A stretch of 36,676 nucleotides of DNA from JBKHYJ01 sp046565505. Lineage in GTDB: Bacteria; Acidobacteriota; Blastocatellia; UBA7656. Positions 22,887-30,844 of the stretch are shown here, piece by piece. How positions within the stretch are numbered: position 1 is the stretch's first letter; every line of letters begins with the position of its first letter. The notes beneath the pieces were generated by a model. It was not told where the DNA came from, searched no databases, and was given only the letters and a program-made list of their open reading frames with translations. The stretch covers positions 1 through 36,676 of the forward strand of contig JBKHYJ010000002.1 in assembly GCA_046565505.1 (NCBI GenBank), read 5' to 3'. The position numbers were made by a program, and so were the translations under genes.

Positions 22887-24548
22887 CTAATTCTTGCGCA
22901 CTTCGCCGTCCCGGGCCGCGGCGCGCAGGCGGCGGATGTCTTCGGCCATCACTTTGGCCTTCGGCATCTCCGCGATGCCGCGCTGCAATTGCGCGTCCGT
23001 TTCCAGCAGCACCTGGTAGGCGGTCTCAATGCCGTAGGCCGCGATTACAAGCTCGTAGCGAATCTGCCGCTTGATCGAATCGGCGTCCTTGTCGATGGCC
23101 GACTCGTCCGCCTTGAGCTCTTTGTGCCCGCGCAGGTAACTCTTGAAAGCAGCGAGCAGCTTACCGTCAGGCTGGAGCTCGCCCGGCGCGAGGACGTGCC
23201 GGTGGTCCGCGGGCCGGTCCATCTTGTAGCCGGCGAATCCCGGGACCTGGCCCGCCGTCAACTGGTGAACGAATTCAAATACGGGCTCGAACCACGCGCG
23301 CTGGAGCTCAAGTTCTTTCTGCGGGATTCTTACCTTGACTTCCACATCCGGGTCGATGCCGCCGCCGCCATAGACGGTTCGGCCTGAGTCCGTGCGCTTC
23401 TCCTGCGTGTGCTGGACGGCCTCTTTGTCGCCGCGCTTGAGGTAATAATCGTAGAAGGACCGGCCGCTGTACTCGCGCTGAATCAGGCGGCCGCTCGGCG
23501 TGTAATAGTGGCCGGTCGTGAGCACCAGGGCCGAGCCATCCGAAAGCATGAACGGGTTCTGCACCAGCCCTTTGCCGAAGCTGTTTTCGCCCACCAGCCT
23601 CGCGCGGTCGTGGTCCTGTAACGCCCCGGCGACGATCTCAGCGGCCGAGGCCGATTCCCTGTTAATCATGACGACTACCGGGTAATCGTCGGGCGCGGTA
23701 TTGTTGGCGGTGAATTCGCGGTTTGGAAAGACCGACGGGCGGCCGCGCATGGCGAGTATCTTCTGGCCGCGGTACAAAAACAGGTTCGTCACTCTCCACG
23801 CCTGATCGACCAGGCCGCCGTGGTTGCCGCGAAGGTCGAGCACCAGCGAAGTCATGCCCTGCTCGCGCAGGTCGTGCAGGGCGCTCAGCACTTCCTCGAA
23901 AGTGGTCGTGTTGAACCCGCGCTCCAGGTTTATGTACCCGACCCCATTGCCGAGCATGAAGAAGTTCGCGACGGACGGCAGCGGGACCGAGCCGCGGGTC
24001 AGCTTGAACTCGATGGGATCGGCCACGCCGAGGCGCGTGACCTTGACCGCGACGGGGGTGCCCTCGGGGCCGAGCAGTTTCTGCCTGACCTGCTGCGAAT
24101 TCAAGGACGCGGTCGATTCGCCGTTAATCTCGATTATCTGGTCGCCGTAGCGCATGCCCGCTCGGTAGGAGGGAGTCCCCTCCGTGGGCGACCAGATGTA
24201 AACCTTGTCGTAACGCTGCACGATGGTCGAGCCTATGCCGAAGTAGCGGCTGTGCTGGTCGTTCTGGAACTCCTCCCACTGCTTGCGGTCAAAGTACATC
24301 GAATGCGGGTCGAGCGTGTGAAGCATGCCGGTGACCGATGATTTCGTCAGGCGGTCGTAATCTATCTGACCGGCGAAGTTGTCTTTCGCAACGAACAGGG
24401 CTTTGATGAATTCGTCCGCGATCTTCTTTCGTGAGGAGGTCTCGTCTTGACTCTGGCCGGCGAGTCGCTGCGCGGGGTGGGCGCCCGCGAACGTCATGGG
24501 CAGGACGAGCGCCAACACTAGCGGCAAGTGTCGTCTATACGGTTTCAT
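22887..24548 (-). CDS. S41 carboxy-terminal processing protease, exported (CtpA-like), copy B
   Basis: A 553-residue paralogue of copy A with the same order: signal peptide LPLVLALVLPMTFAGAH, helical region, PDZ (GIGSTIVQRYDKVYIWSPTEGTPSYRAG, given to the family rhythm), S41 core (GYINLERGFN, LVLDLRGNHGGLVDQAW), and a long C-terminal extension with IDKDADSIKRQIRYELVIAAYGIE. The catalytic pair is Ser301 (RESASAAEI) and Lys326 (NSFGKGLVQ), at exactly the same residue numbers as in copy A. The Gly before the Ser loop is Glu here. Almost every block of copy A can be matched by eye, so this is a recent or conserved tandem duplication. Start at ATG 24548; GAAAGGG is nearby upstream. Own promoter and terminator. 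Confidence 0.93.
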   Translation of the reverse strand: MKPYRRHLPLVLALVLPMTFAGAHPAQRLAGQSQDETSSRKKIADEFIKALFVAKDNFAGQIDYDRLTKSSVTGMLHTLDPHSMYFDRKQWEEFQNDQHSRYFGIGSTIVQRYDKVYIWSPTEGTPSYRAGMRYGDQIIEINGESTASLNSQQVRQKLLGPEGTPVAVKVTRLGVADPIEFKLTRGSVPLPSVANFFMLGNGVGYINLERGFNTTTFEEVLSALHDLREQGMTSLVLDLRGNHGGLVDQAWRVTNLFLYRGQKILAMRGRPSVFPNREFTANNTAPDDYPVVVMINRESASAAEIVAGALQDHDRARLVGENSFGKGLVQNPFMLSDGSALVLTTGHYYTPSGRLIQREYSGRSFYDYYLKRGDKEAVQHTQEKRTDSGRTVYGGGGIDPDVEVKVRIPQKELELQRAWFEPVFEFVHQLTAGQVPGFAGYKMDRPADHRHVLAPGELQPDGKLLAAFKSYLRGHKELKADESAIDKDADSIKRQIRYELVIAAYGIETAYQVLLETDAQLQRGIAEMPKAKVMAEDIRRLRAAARDGEVRKN

Positions 24549-24636
24549 CGTGGACCCTTTCTTTTCAGCGATAACAACTAGAGGGGAGCCAACCTTCTCC
24601 GCTCAGTTCCGAGATGGGCACAAAACGTCATTAGGA

Positions 24637-24665
24637 ATTGTATCGGAACGATTTTCGGAAGACAA
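24637..24665 (-). promoter_or_regulatory. Promoter for S41 copy B
   Basis: On the minus strand TTGTCT (24665-24660) and TACAAT (24642-24637) have a 17-base spacer. The start would be about 24630, giving an 82-base leader, nearly the same leader length as for copy A. Confidence 0.6.
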
Positions 24666-24699
24666 CAGAAAGCCGGGCAGGTTTCTCACGCCCCACTGA

Positions 24700-24727
24700 T
24701 TGAACGGCCCGCGAGGTTCTGTTAACT
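24700..24727 (+). promoter_or_regulatory. Possible promoter for the thiolase gene
   Basis: TTGAAC at 24700-24705 and TTAACT at 24722-24727 are 16 bases apart. The match is moderate and would leave a leader of about 150 bases before ATG 24886. It is arranged back to back with the S41 copy B promoter. Confidence 0.35.
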
Positions 24728-24885
24728 TAGAAAGAGGGCGGCCGGGCTTGATTTTTAGGTTTCGGGCTTTAGGCCGACTGGGATCGGCGCGAGCCGCCTA
24801 CCCGGCCCGGCCTGACGGGCGGAAGGCTTGCGACGCACATGAATTTAGGACCAAACAAGAATTGACGCGTAGTAAGGATAAGGAT

Positions 24886-26070
24886 ATGGCAAAAGATATT
24901 CTCATACTTGGCGGGGCGCGGACGCCTATGGGCGAATATGGCGGCGCGCTGCGCGACCTGTCTGCGATCGAGCTTGGGGCGATAGCCGCGCGCGCGGCCC
25001 TCAAGCGCAGCAACGTCTCACCCGGCGCGGTTGACCACACGGTGATTGGCAACGCGCTACAGACTTCCGGCGACGCCATCTATGGCGCGCGTCATGTCGC
25101 GCTGAAGGCGGACGTGCCCATCGACAAGCCCGCGCTTACGGTCAACCGCCTCTGCGGCTCGGGCATTCAATCAATCGTGTCGGGCGCGCAGATGATACAG
25201 CTCGGCGAGGCCGGGACCGTGCTCGCGGGCGGCATGGAATCCATGAGCCAGGCCCCGCACGTCATCCGCGGCGCGCGGTGGGGGTTCAAGCTGGGCGAAG
25301 GCAAGCTCGAAGACTCGCTGATGGTCGCGCTGCTCGACACGCACTGCGGTTATTACATGGCGCAGACGGCCGAAAACCTGGCGCGCAAGTTCGAGATTTC
25401 GCGCGAGGCGCAGGACGGGTACGCCCTCCTGAGCCAGCGCCGCGCCTCGGCCGCCTGGGAGGCGGGAAGGTTTCAAGAGGAAGTCACCCCGGTCGAGATT
25501 AAGGGCCGCAAGGGCGCGACGACGTTTGAGCGCGACGACCACCTGAGACCTGACACGACCCTCGAAGGGCTCGCGAAGCTCAAGCCCGCTTTCGCGAAGG
25601 ACGGCTTCGTCACCGCGGGCAACGCCTCGGGGATAGTCGATGGCGCGGCCGCCGTTGTAATCGCCGGCGAGGAGGCCGCGCGCAAACTCGAATCGCGGCC
25701 TCTGGGCCGGGTCGTCTCCTGGGGCATCGCGGGCGTGCCGCCCGAGATCATGGGCATAGGCCCCGTCCCGGCTTCACAGAAGGCGTTAGAAGCGGCGGGC
25801 CTCGGCCTGAACGACATTGACCTCGTAGAAGTCAACGAGGCCTTCGCCGGCCAATACCTCGCCGTCGAGCGGGAGCTCGGCCTGGACCGCGAGCGCACCA
25901 ACGTCAATGGCGGCGCCATCGCCCTCGGCCACCCGCTCGGCGCGTCGGGCACCAGACTCGTGCTGACCCTGCTCAACGAGCTGAGGCGGCGCGGCAAGAA
26001 GTATGGCCTCGCCACCGCATGCATAGGCGGCGGTCAGGGCATCGCCATGATTATCGAAGCCTTCTCTTGA
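24886..26070 (+). CDS. Acetyl-CoA C-acyltransferase (thiolase II type)
   Basis: A 394-residue thiolase. The nucleophile is Cys90 in TVNRLCGSGIQS, followed by GGMESMSQAPHVIRGARWG. The second half carries EVNEAFAGQYLAVERELGL, the His of NVNGGAIALGHPLGASG and the second Cys of ATACIGGGQGIA, so the full catalytic set is present. It either joins two acetyl-CoA to acetoacetyl-CoA or cleaves 3-ketoacyl-CoA in fatty-acid oxidation. AAGGA lies seven bases before ATG 24886. The frame is open back to 24700, but that N-terminal extension is not thiolase-like. A 3-hydroxyacyl-CoA dehydrogenase gene lies 1.5 kb downstream on the same strand, the next-step partner. Chain-length preference cannot be read. 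Confidence 0.94.
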   Translation: MAKDILILGGARTPMGEYGGALRDLSAIELGAIAARAALKRSNVSPGAVDHTVIGNALQTSGDAIYGARHVALKADVPIDKPALTVNRLCGSGIQSIVSGAQMIQLGEAGTVLAGGMESMSQAPHVIRGARWGFKLGEGKLEDSLMVALLDTHCGYYMAQTAENLARKFEISREAQDGYALLSQRRASAAWEAGRFQEEVTPVEIKGRKGATTFERDDHLRPDTTLEGLAKLKPAFAKDGFVTAGNASGIVDGAAAVVIAGEEAARKLESRPLGRVVSWGIAGVPPEIMGIGPVPASQKALEAAGLGLNDIDLVEVNEAFAGQYLAVERELGLDRERTNVNGGAIALGHPLGASGTRLVLTLLNELRRRGKKYGLATACIGGGQGIAMIIEAFS

Positions 26071-26081
26071 TGGGTGAAGCC

Positions 26082-26153
26082 CGGCGGGCGAATGAGCGAT
26101 TAAGTATTAAGAATCGCGGGGCCGAAATCTCGCATCACTTTATTCGCCCGCCG
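26082..26153. repeat. Nested inverted repeats after the thiolase gene
   Basis: CGGCGGGCGAAT at 26082-26093 is exactly complementary to 26142-26153. Inside the 48-base loop GCGATT (26096-26101) pairs with AATCGC (26112-26117). It may terminate the thiolase message or structure the leader of the rhomboid gene, whose ATG is 41 bases on. No U-tract is present. Confidence 0.55.
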
Positions 26154-26193
26154 CACCTGACCGTCCGCCGCTCACCATTTTAAGCGACCCGCC

Positions 26194-27483
26194 ATGACAG
26201 TTGAAAAGATCGCAAGCGAGCCGAAATTCAGACCGTGTCAGGGCTGCGGGAACCTCATACCTGCCGGCAGGGACGATTGCGAGTACTGCGGGTTCCGCTC
26301 GCCCGAGGCGGCCGCGGAACGGGAGGCCGAAAAAGAGCGCCACTTCTTACACGCCCTGATAAATCGCTCCAGCCCGTTCACGATGATATTCATCGGCGTC
26401 AACCTTGCCGTGTTCGTGCTGATGTGGATGGCCGGCGGCATGAGCGCGATGGGGGCCGACGACGAAGTGCTGCTGGGGTTCGGCGCGAAAGCCAACCAGT
26501 TAATAAATGAGCGGCATCAATACTGGCGCTTCGTCACGTCTATCTTCATCCACATAGGTTTCCTCCACATCTTTTTCAACATGTACGCGCTCTGGATAAT
26601 CGGGCAGGAGATAGAGCGGCTCTATGGCTCGTCGCGGTTCGTCATCATATACCTCTTGTGCGGGGTCGCGGGCTCGTACGCAAGCTACAGGTTCAACCCG
26701 GCCGCGGTGTCCGCCGGCGCGTCGGGCGCGATATTCGGGCTGTTCGGCGTGATGGCGACCTTCGCTTTCCGGTATCGGAGAGAGCTCCCGGCGGGGCTCG
26801 CGAGGGAAATCAAGAGGCGCATACTCCCCGTAATCATCATCAACCTGGCGATAGGGTTTTCGATCAGGGTCGTCGACAACGCCGCGCACATCGGCGGGCT
26901 GGTCGCGGGGGCCGCGCTCTGCTTTTTGATACCCTACAAGAGGCCGCATGAGAAGGCGACCGCGTCGGCGTGGCGCGCGCTGCTCGCCGTCTGCCTGCTG
27001 ATCATTTCGGCGTCTTTCGTTTCGGCCTTCATGAACTACGACGGGCCCGCGCCGAGGCTCGCCAACTTCAGGGCGAAGCCGCAGGCGCGGGTCATTGATT
27101 ATTTTGAGAACATGGAAGATGGGAACCGCTCCTTGGCGAACTCGATCAATCTGTTCGCGGCCGTGCTGAACAGCGACAATGAAAACGGGGTCCCGGCGAT
27201 CATAAGCAATATCGATGGCGGAATAAAAAGCGCAGGCCGCGCGCCCGCGCTTGACGATGAATCCGGCAGATTCCGCGAGACGCTGCTGGGACTGTTGGCG
27301 GATTATAAAGCGGTGATCGAAAGCTACGCCGGGGGGAATAGGAAGGACCGCCGCAAGGCAGCCGGCGACCACAACACATTGACCAGGAGGTACGAAGAGT
27401 ACCTGGCGGCCTACAGCCCCTGGCTGATTGGCTTCCTGAAAAAGCACGGGCTGGAAGTGAGACAGACTGAAGGCAGCAAGTGA
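26194..27483 (+). CDS. Rhomboid intramembrane serine protease with zinc ribbon and extra C-terminal region
   Basis: A 429-residue protein. An N-terminal zinc ribbon uses CQGCG (residues about 15-18) and CEYCGF (about 30-33). A rhomboid domain of six or so helices runs from about 60 to 285: HIGFLHIFFNMYALWIIGQEIE, then the nucleophile Ser177 in GASGAIFGLFG, and the His232 of NAAHIGGLVAGA. Both catalytic residues are present, so it should cleave helices within the membrane. The last 150 or so residues are soluble and mostly helical (NSINLFAAVLN, RFRETLLGLLADYKAVIES, LTRRYEEYLAAYSPWLIGFL) and match no domain I recognise. It lies between two fatty-acid oxidation genes on the same strand; the significance is unclear. 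Its substrate is unknown. Confidence 0.92.
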   Translation: MTVEKIASEPKFRPCQGCGNLIPAGRDDCEYCGFRSPEAAAEREAEKERHFLHALINRSSPFTMIFIGVNLAVFVLMWMAGGMSAMGADDEVLLGFGAKANQLINERHQYWRFVTSIFIHIGFLHIFFNMYALWIIGQEIERLYGSSRFVIIYLLCGVAGSYASYRFNPAAVSAGASGAIFGLFGVMATFAFRYRRELPAGLAREIKRRILPVIIINLAIGFSIRVVDNAAHIGGLVAGAALCFLIPYKRPHEKATASAWRALLAVCLLIISASFVSAFMNYDGPAPRLANFRAKPQARVIDYFENMEDGNRSLANSINLFAAVLNSDNENGVPAIISNIDGGIKSAGRAPALDDESGRFRETLLGLLADYKAVIESYAGGNRKDRRKAAGDHNTLTRRYEEYLAAYSPWLIGFLKKHGLEVRQTEGSK

Positions 27484-27511
27484 AAGGCTTTCCTCCAGCG
27501 GCGACAACCGG

Positions 27512-27543
27512 CTCCCATATTTGGGAGTTGAAGAAACTCTCCC
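27512..27543 (+). promoter_or_regulatory. Two mutually exclusive small hairpins in the leader of the dehydrogenase gene
   Basis: CTCCCA (27512-27517) pairs with TGGGAG (27522-27527) across TATT. The same GGGAG (27523-27527) can instead pair with CTCCC (27539-27543). Such competing stems can act as an attenuator or as a terminator remnant. There is no U-tract to support termination. Listed as an observation. Confidence 0.3.
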
Positions 27544-27597
27544 GAAGTAATAACCTACCTGGCTCGGCTTTAATAAACAAATGGAGGCAAAAACGAC

Positions 27598-28488
27598 ATG
27601 GCGATCAATGAAGTGGCGGTGCTCGGCTGCGGGCTGATGGGTTCGGGCATCGCCCAGGTGTGCGCGCAAGCGGGGCGCAACGTGACGGTGGTTGAGGTTT
27701 CCGAAGAGTTCTTGAACAGGGGGCTGGGGGGCATCGAGCGACAGCTAGGCAAGATGGTCGAGAAGGGCAAGCTCACAGACGAGGCGCGAGGCGAAACGAT
27801 GGGGCGATTGCGCGGCACGACTCGCATGGAGGACGCCGCGGGCGCGGACCTCGTGATCGAAGCGATAATCGAGAACCCCGAGGAGAAGCACAAGACCTAT
27901 TCGCGGCTCGACAGGGTTTGCAAGCCTGAGACGATCTTCGCGACGAACACGTCCAGCCTTTCCGTGACGCAGATGATGACTTCTACGAGCCAGGAGCGGC
28001 AGCGACGCTTCATCGGCATGCACTTCTTCAACCCGGTCCCCGTGATGAAGCTTGTCGAGGTCGTCCGCACGATCCTGACCGACCCCGAAGTATTTCAGGC
28101 CGCGACGGCCTTCGCCCGCGACATAGGCAAAGTCCCCGTGCAGACCTCCGACAGAACGGGCTTCATCGTCAACCGGCTGCTCGTCCCATACATGCTCGAT
28201 TCGATCCGCGCCCTGGAAGAAGGCGTCGGGTCCATCGTTGACATCGATAACGCGATGAAACTGGGCTGCGGCTACCCGATGGGGCCATTCACACTGGGCG
28301 ACTTCGTAGGACTCGACACGACCTACTACATAGCAAACATAATGTTCGACGAGTTCAAGGAGAAGCGCTTCGCCTCGCCCCCGCTGTTGAAGCGCATGGT
28401 GATGGCGGGGTTGTTCGGCCGGAAGTCGGGGCGCGGGTTCTATGACTACAGCGACCCGCAAAACCCCACGCCTATGAATCTGCTCTAG
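27598..28488 (+). CDS. 3-hydroxybutyryl/3-hydroxyacyl-CoA dehydrogenase
   Basis: A 296-residue NAD-linked dehydrogenase that oxidises 3-hydroxyacyl-CoA to the 3-keto form or works in reverse. The dinucleotide fold begins with GCGLMGSGIAQV (GxGxxG at 9-14). ATNTSSLSVTQMM and GMHFFNPVPVMKLVEVV contain the catalytic His, and the Glu is in KLVEVVRT. DRTGFIVNRLLVPYM and GCGYPMGPFTLGDFVGLDT mark the C-terminal helical domain. The length matches the single-domain Hbd/PaaH type, with no hydratase fused. GGAGG at 27583-27587 sits ten bases before the ATG. Partner thiolase lies upstream; no crotonase is present in the window. Short-chain (butyryl) preference is likely but unproved. Confidence 0.94.
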   Translation: MAINEVAVLGCGLMGSGIAQVCAQAGRNVTVVEVSEEFLNRGLGGIERQLGKMVEKGKLTDEARGETMGRLRGTTRMEDAAGADLVIEAIIENPEEKHKTYSRLDRVCKPETIFATNTSSLSVTQMMTSTSQERQRRFIGMHFFNPVPVMKLVEVVRTILTDPEVFQAATAFARDIGKVPVQTSDRTGFIVNRLLVPYMLDSIRALEEGVGSIVDIDNAMKLGCGYPMGPFTLGDFVGLDTTYYIANIMFDEFKEKRFASPPLLKRMVMAGLFGRKSGRGFYDYSDPQNPTPMNLL

Positions 28489-28489
28489 C

Positions 28490-28548
28490 CGCGGGGCGCG
28501 TGACCGGGGCGGCGCGCCGTTCTCAAGGCCCGGGTCACGCGCCCCGCG
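28490..28548. terminator. Bidirectional terminator between convergent genes
   Basis: A perfect 16-bp inverted repeat: CGCGGGGCGCGTGACC at 28490-28505 with its complement at 28533-28548, and a GC-rich 27-base loop. It fills most of the 77-base gap between the dehydrogenase and the DHH gene. Confidence 0.65.
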
Positions 28549-28565
28549 ATTCCGGCCCCGCCCCT

Positions 28566-29522
28566 TCAAGACCGCAGTTCCGCCGCGATGGACAACGCGG
28601 TCTCGCGTGCGAGTTCGACTTCCTCGGGCCTGAAAGAGATCGCGCCGACCACCGCATGGCCGCCGCCATTGTAGCGCTCGCATATCGAGGCGAGGTTGTG
28701 GCGGCGCGGCGTCGGGCTCCAGGGGTTGAAGCCCACGGACACCTTCGAGCGCGTGGGCGACAGGCTCACGCCGACCGAATAAGCGCACTCCGGGAAGAGG
28801 TAATAAGGGATGAACTTGCTGTAGCCCTCCGCGTCCTCCCTGCTTAAATCGAAGTAGACGACCCCGCGCTCGCGGTGCGCGGCGCTGCGAATCAGGTCCA
28901 CGGACCTCAGGTGACGGTCGTAGAGCGGGCGGAACGCCTGCTCGACCAGCGGGTGAGCCATTATCTCCGCGAGCGAGCGCGTCTGCATCCCTTCGATGAT
29001 CGTCTTCATCACCTCGTCGTCGCGGCTCGCTTCGATCACGAGCATCAGGCGCAGGGCGGGGGCCTTCAGCTCGACGGCCGTCATGGCGTCCTCGTACTGC
29101 GCGCCATCGATCACGTCCGCCCAGTGAATCAACTCGTTAAGCCTGGGATCATCGAACCCGAATTTTTCCCGGGCCGTGTCGGCGATGAACTGCGTGCAGG
29201 ATTTATAATCCGGGTCGTAGAACTTCGTGGGCCAGGTCCCCTCGAAGTAATGCCTCTCGTCGGCGGGCGACAGGAAGGCCGACTGGTGGTGGTCGAACCA
29301 CCATGTGAGGCGGGGCGAAGGGCTGTACTTAAAATCGACGATGGCGTTCTCGTCGCCATCAAACAACTCTTCTTCGATTAACATCTGATTGGGCTTATGC
29401 GCGAGGCCCGTGTAGGCGATCTCCGCGCCGGGGCGTACCTTTTCGGCAAAGAACCGGGCGAAAACGGCCGCGGAGGCAAACCCGTCGAAACAGTGGTTGT
29501 GGTGTAGTATTCTAAGTTTCAT
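28566..29522 (-). CDS. DHH-family phosphoesterase (DHH/DHHA1)
   Basis: A 318-residue enzyme of the DHH superfamily. The N-terminal domain has the metal-binding series HHNHCFDGFASA, AIVDFKYSP and WWFDHHQSAF (the DHH triad). The C-terminal DHHA1 domain ends with NGGGHAVVGAISF, which binds the phosphate of the substrate. Relatives include RecJ, NrnA oligoribonucleases and c-di-NMP phosphodiesterases; the size and layout fit the NrnA-like branch, but I cannot assign a substrate. The acidic stretch EEELFDGDENAI separates motifs I and II. Starts at ATG 29522. Single gene with no obvious operon partners, convergent with the dehydrogenase and divergent to the radical-SAM gene. Confidence 0.88.
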   Translation of the reverse strand: MKLRILHHNHCFDGFASAAVFARFFAEKVRPGAEIAYTGLAHKPNQMLIEEELFDGDENAIVDFKYSPSPRLTWWFDHHQSAFLSPADERHYFEGTWPTKFYDPDYKSCTQFIADTAREKFGFDDPRLNELIHWADVIDGAQYEDAMTAVELKAPALRLMLVIEASRDDEVMKTIIEGMQTRSLAEIMAHPLVEQAFRPLYDRHLRSVDLIRSAAHRERGVVYFDLSREDAEGYSKFIPYYLFPECAYSVGVSLSPTRSKVSVGFNPWSPTPRRHNLASICERYNGGGHAVVGAISFRPEEVELARETALSIAAELRS

Positions 29523-29574
29523 CCGGCAAGACCGAGGCTCCTGTGTACCCGTCGTTATTAATTGTTTAATTTAA

Positions 29575-29587
29575 CACCGCGGCGGTG
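29575..29587. promoter_or_regulatory. 13-base palindrome in a divergent promoter region
   Basis: CACCGC-G-GCGGTG, a perfect palindrome 53 bases upstream of the DHH gene start and 63 upstream of the other gene's possible first ATG. AT-rich sequence lies beside it. It has the size of an operator half-site pair, but no regulator can be named. Confidence 0.35.
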
Positions 29588-29697
29588 AATCGTGAAGTCC
29601 AATTCTAACGGGGCGGGTTTTCGGCGGCGTGGTCAGGGGTGTTTTCGGCATGGTAAAATTATTCCAGAAGTTCATCTGCGAGGAATTATTCATAACT

Positions 29698-30753
29698 ATG
29701 GCAGCACCAGTGACTCTTAAAAACGTTCTCAAGGAATATACGGTTGAAGGCGAGATTTATGACCGCGTCGAAGGCGACCGCGTGCGCTGTTACGCGTGCG
29801 GCCACAGGTGCCTGATACTGCCGGGGCTGGACGGGATATGTCGCGTGCGTTACAACGAGGGCGGGCGGCTGATGGTCCCGGCTGGATACGTGGCCGCGCT
29901 GCAGTGCGACCCTACGGAGAAGAAGCCATTCTTTCATGCCTACCCCGGCTCGCTCGCGCTCACGTTCGGCATGCTCGGGTGCGATTACCATTGCTCGTAC
30001 TGCCAGAACTGGGTGACGAGCCAGGCGTTGCGCGACCCGAAAGCCATTGCGCCCCCGCGCGAAGTAAGCCCCGATCAAATGGTCGAGGTCGCGAGGCGGT
30101 ACGGGGCGCGGCTCGTCGTTTCGAGCTACAACGAGCCGCTCATCACCAGCGAGTGGGCCGTCAGCATTTTCAAAGAGGCGAAGCCCGCGGGGTTCGTCTG
30201 CGGGTACGTGTCGAACGGGAACGCGACGCCCGAAGTGCTCGATTACATTCGCCCGTGGGCCGACGTTTACAAGATCGACCTGAAGGGGTTTCAGGATAAG
30301 AGCTACCGTAAGCTCGGCGGCGTGCTAGAAAACGTCCTCGACACGATCAAGATGGTCCACGAGCGCGGCTTCTGGCTGGAGGTCGTGACGCTCGTGATAC
30401 CTGGCTTCAATGATTCGGCGGATGAGTTGAAGGCGGCGGCTGAATTCATAGCGGGCGTGTCGCCAGACATACCGTGGCATGTGACGGCGTTCCATCAGGA
30501 TTACAAAATGACCGGGCCGGACAACACGTCCGTAGAAGCGCTGATCCGCGCGGCGGAGATAGGTTACGAGGCGGGCTTGAGTTTCGTATACGCGGGCAAC
30601 CTCCCGGGCCGCGTCGGCCGGTACGAAGACACGTTTTGCCCATCGTGTAAGACTACGCTGATAGAGCGACACGGTTTCCATGTGCTGAGGAATCGAATCG
30701 AGGGCGGGGCGTGCCCGTCTTGCAAGACGAAGGTTCCGGGCAGGTGGGAATGA
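29698..30753 (+). CDS. amrS: AmmeMemoRadiSam-system radical SAM enzyme
   Basis: A 351-residue radical SAM protein related to pyruvate-formate-lyase activases. The [4Fe-4S] cluster motif is CDYHCSYCQN (C95, C99, C102). Before it is an N-terminal Cys pair, RCYACGHRCLILPGLDGICRVR, and after it the SAM fold with YKIDLKGF and WLEVVTLVIPGFND. The C-terminus has a second zinc-ribbon-like set, CPSCKTTLIERHG and CPSCKTKVPGRW. This order is typical of AmrS, which normally occurs with AMMECR1 and MEMO1-like partners; neither is in the window. The exact reaction is not established for the family. ATG 29650 in frame would add 16 residues; ATG 29698 is preferred on family length, though its ribosome site is 13 bases upstream. 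Confidence 0.9.
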   Translation: MAAPVTLKNVLKEYTVEGEIYDRVEGDRVRCYACGHRCLILPGLDGICRVRYNEGGRLMVPAGYVAALQCDPTEKKPFFHAYPGSLALTFGMLGCDYHCSYCQNWVTSQALRDPKAIAPPREVSPDQMVEVARRYGARLVVSSYNEPLITSEWAVSIFKEAKPAGFVCGYVSNGNATPEVLDYIRPWADVYKIDLKGFQDKSYRKLGGVLENVLDTIKMVHERGFWLEVVTLVIPGFNDSADELKAAAEFIAGVSPDIPWHVTAFHQDYKMTGPDNTSVEALIRAAEIGYEAGLSFVYAGNLPGRVGRYEDTFCPSCKTTLIERHGFHVLRNRIEGGACPSCKTKVPGRWE

Positions 30754-30844
30754 GCCTTTATCACGAGATCATGCGCGCGAGGAGCGAGTCAGGCGCGGGG
30801 AGATTCTTTGAGCGACGTTTCGGCGCCTCAGCAGGGCCGGCGGG

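Noticed and set aside
26500..27669. 389-codon minus-strand frame opposite the rhomboid gene
   Set aside because: Composition and lack of motifs are those of an antisense shadow; the plus strand has catalytic motifs in order.
27745..28788. 347-codon minus-strand frame opposite the dehydrogenase gene
   Set aside because: Runs through a terminator hairpin and overlaps two well-supported genes; no motif.
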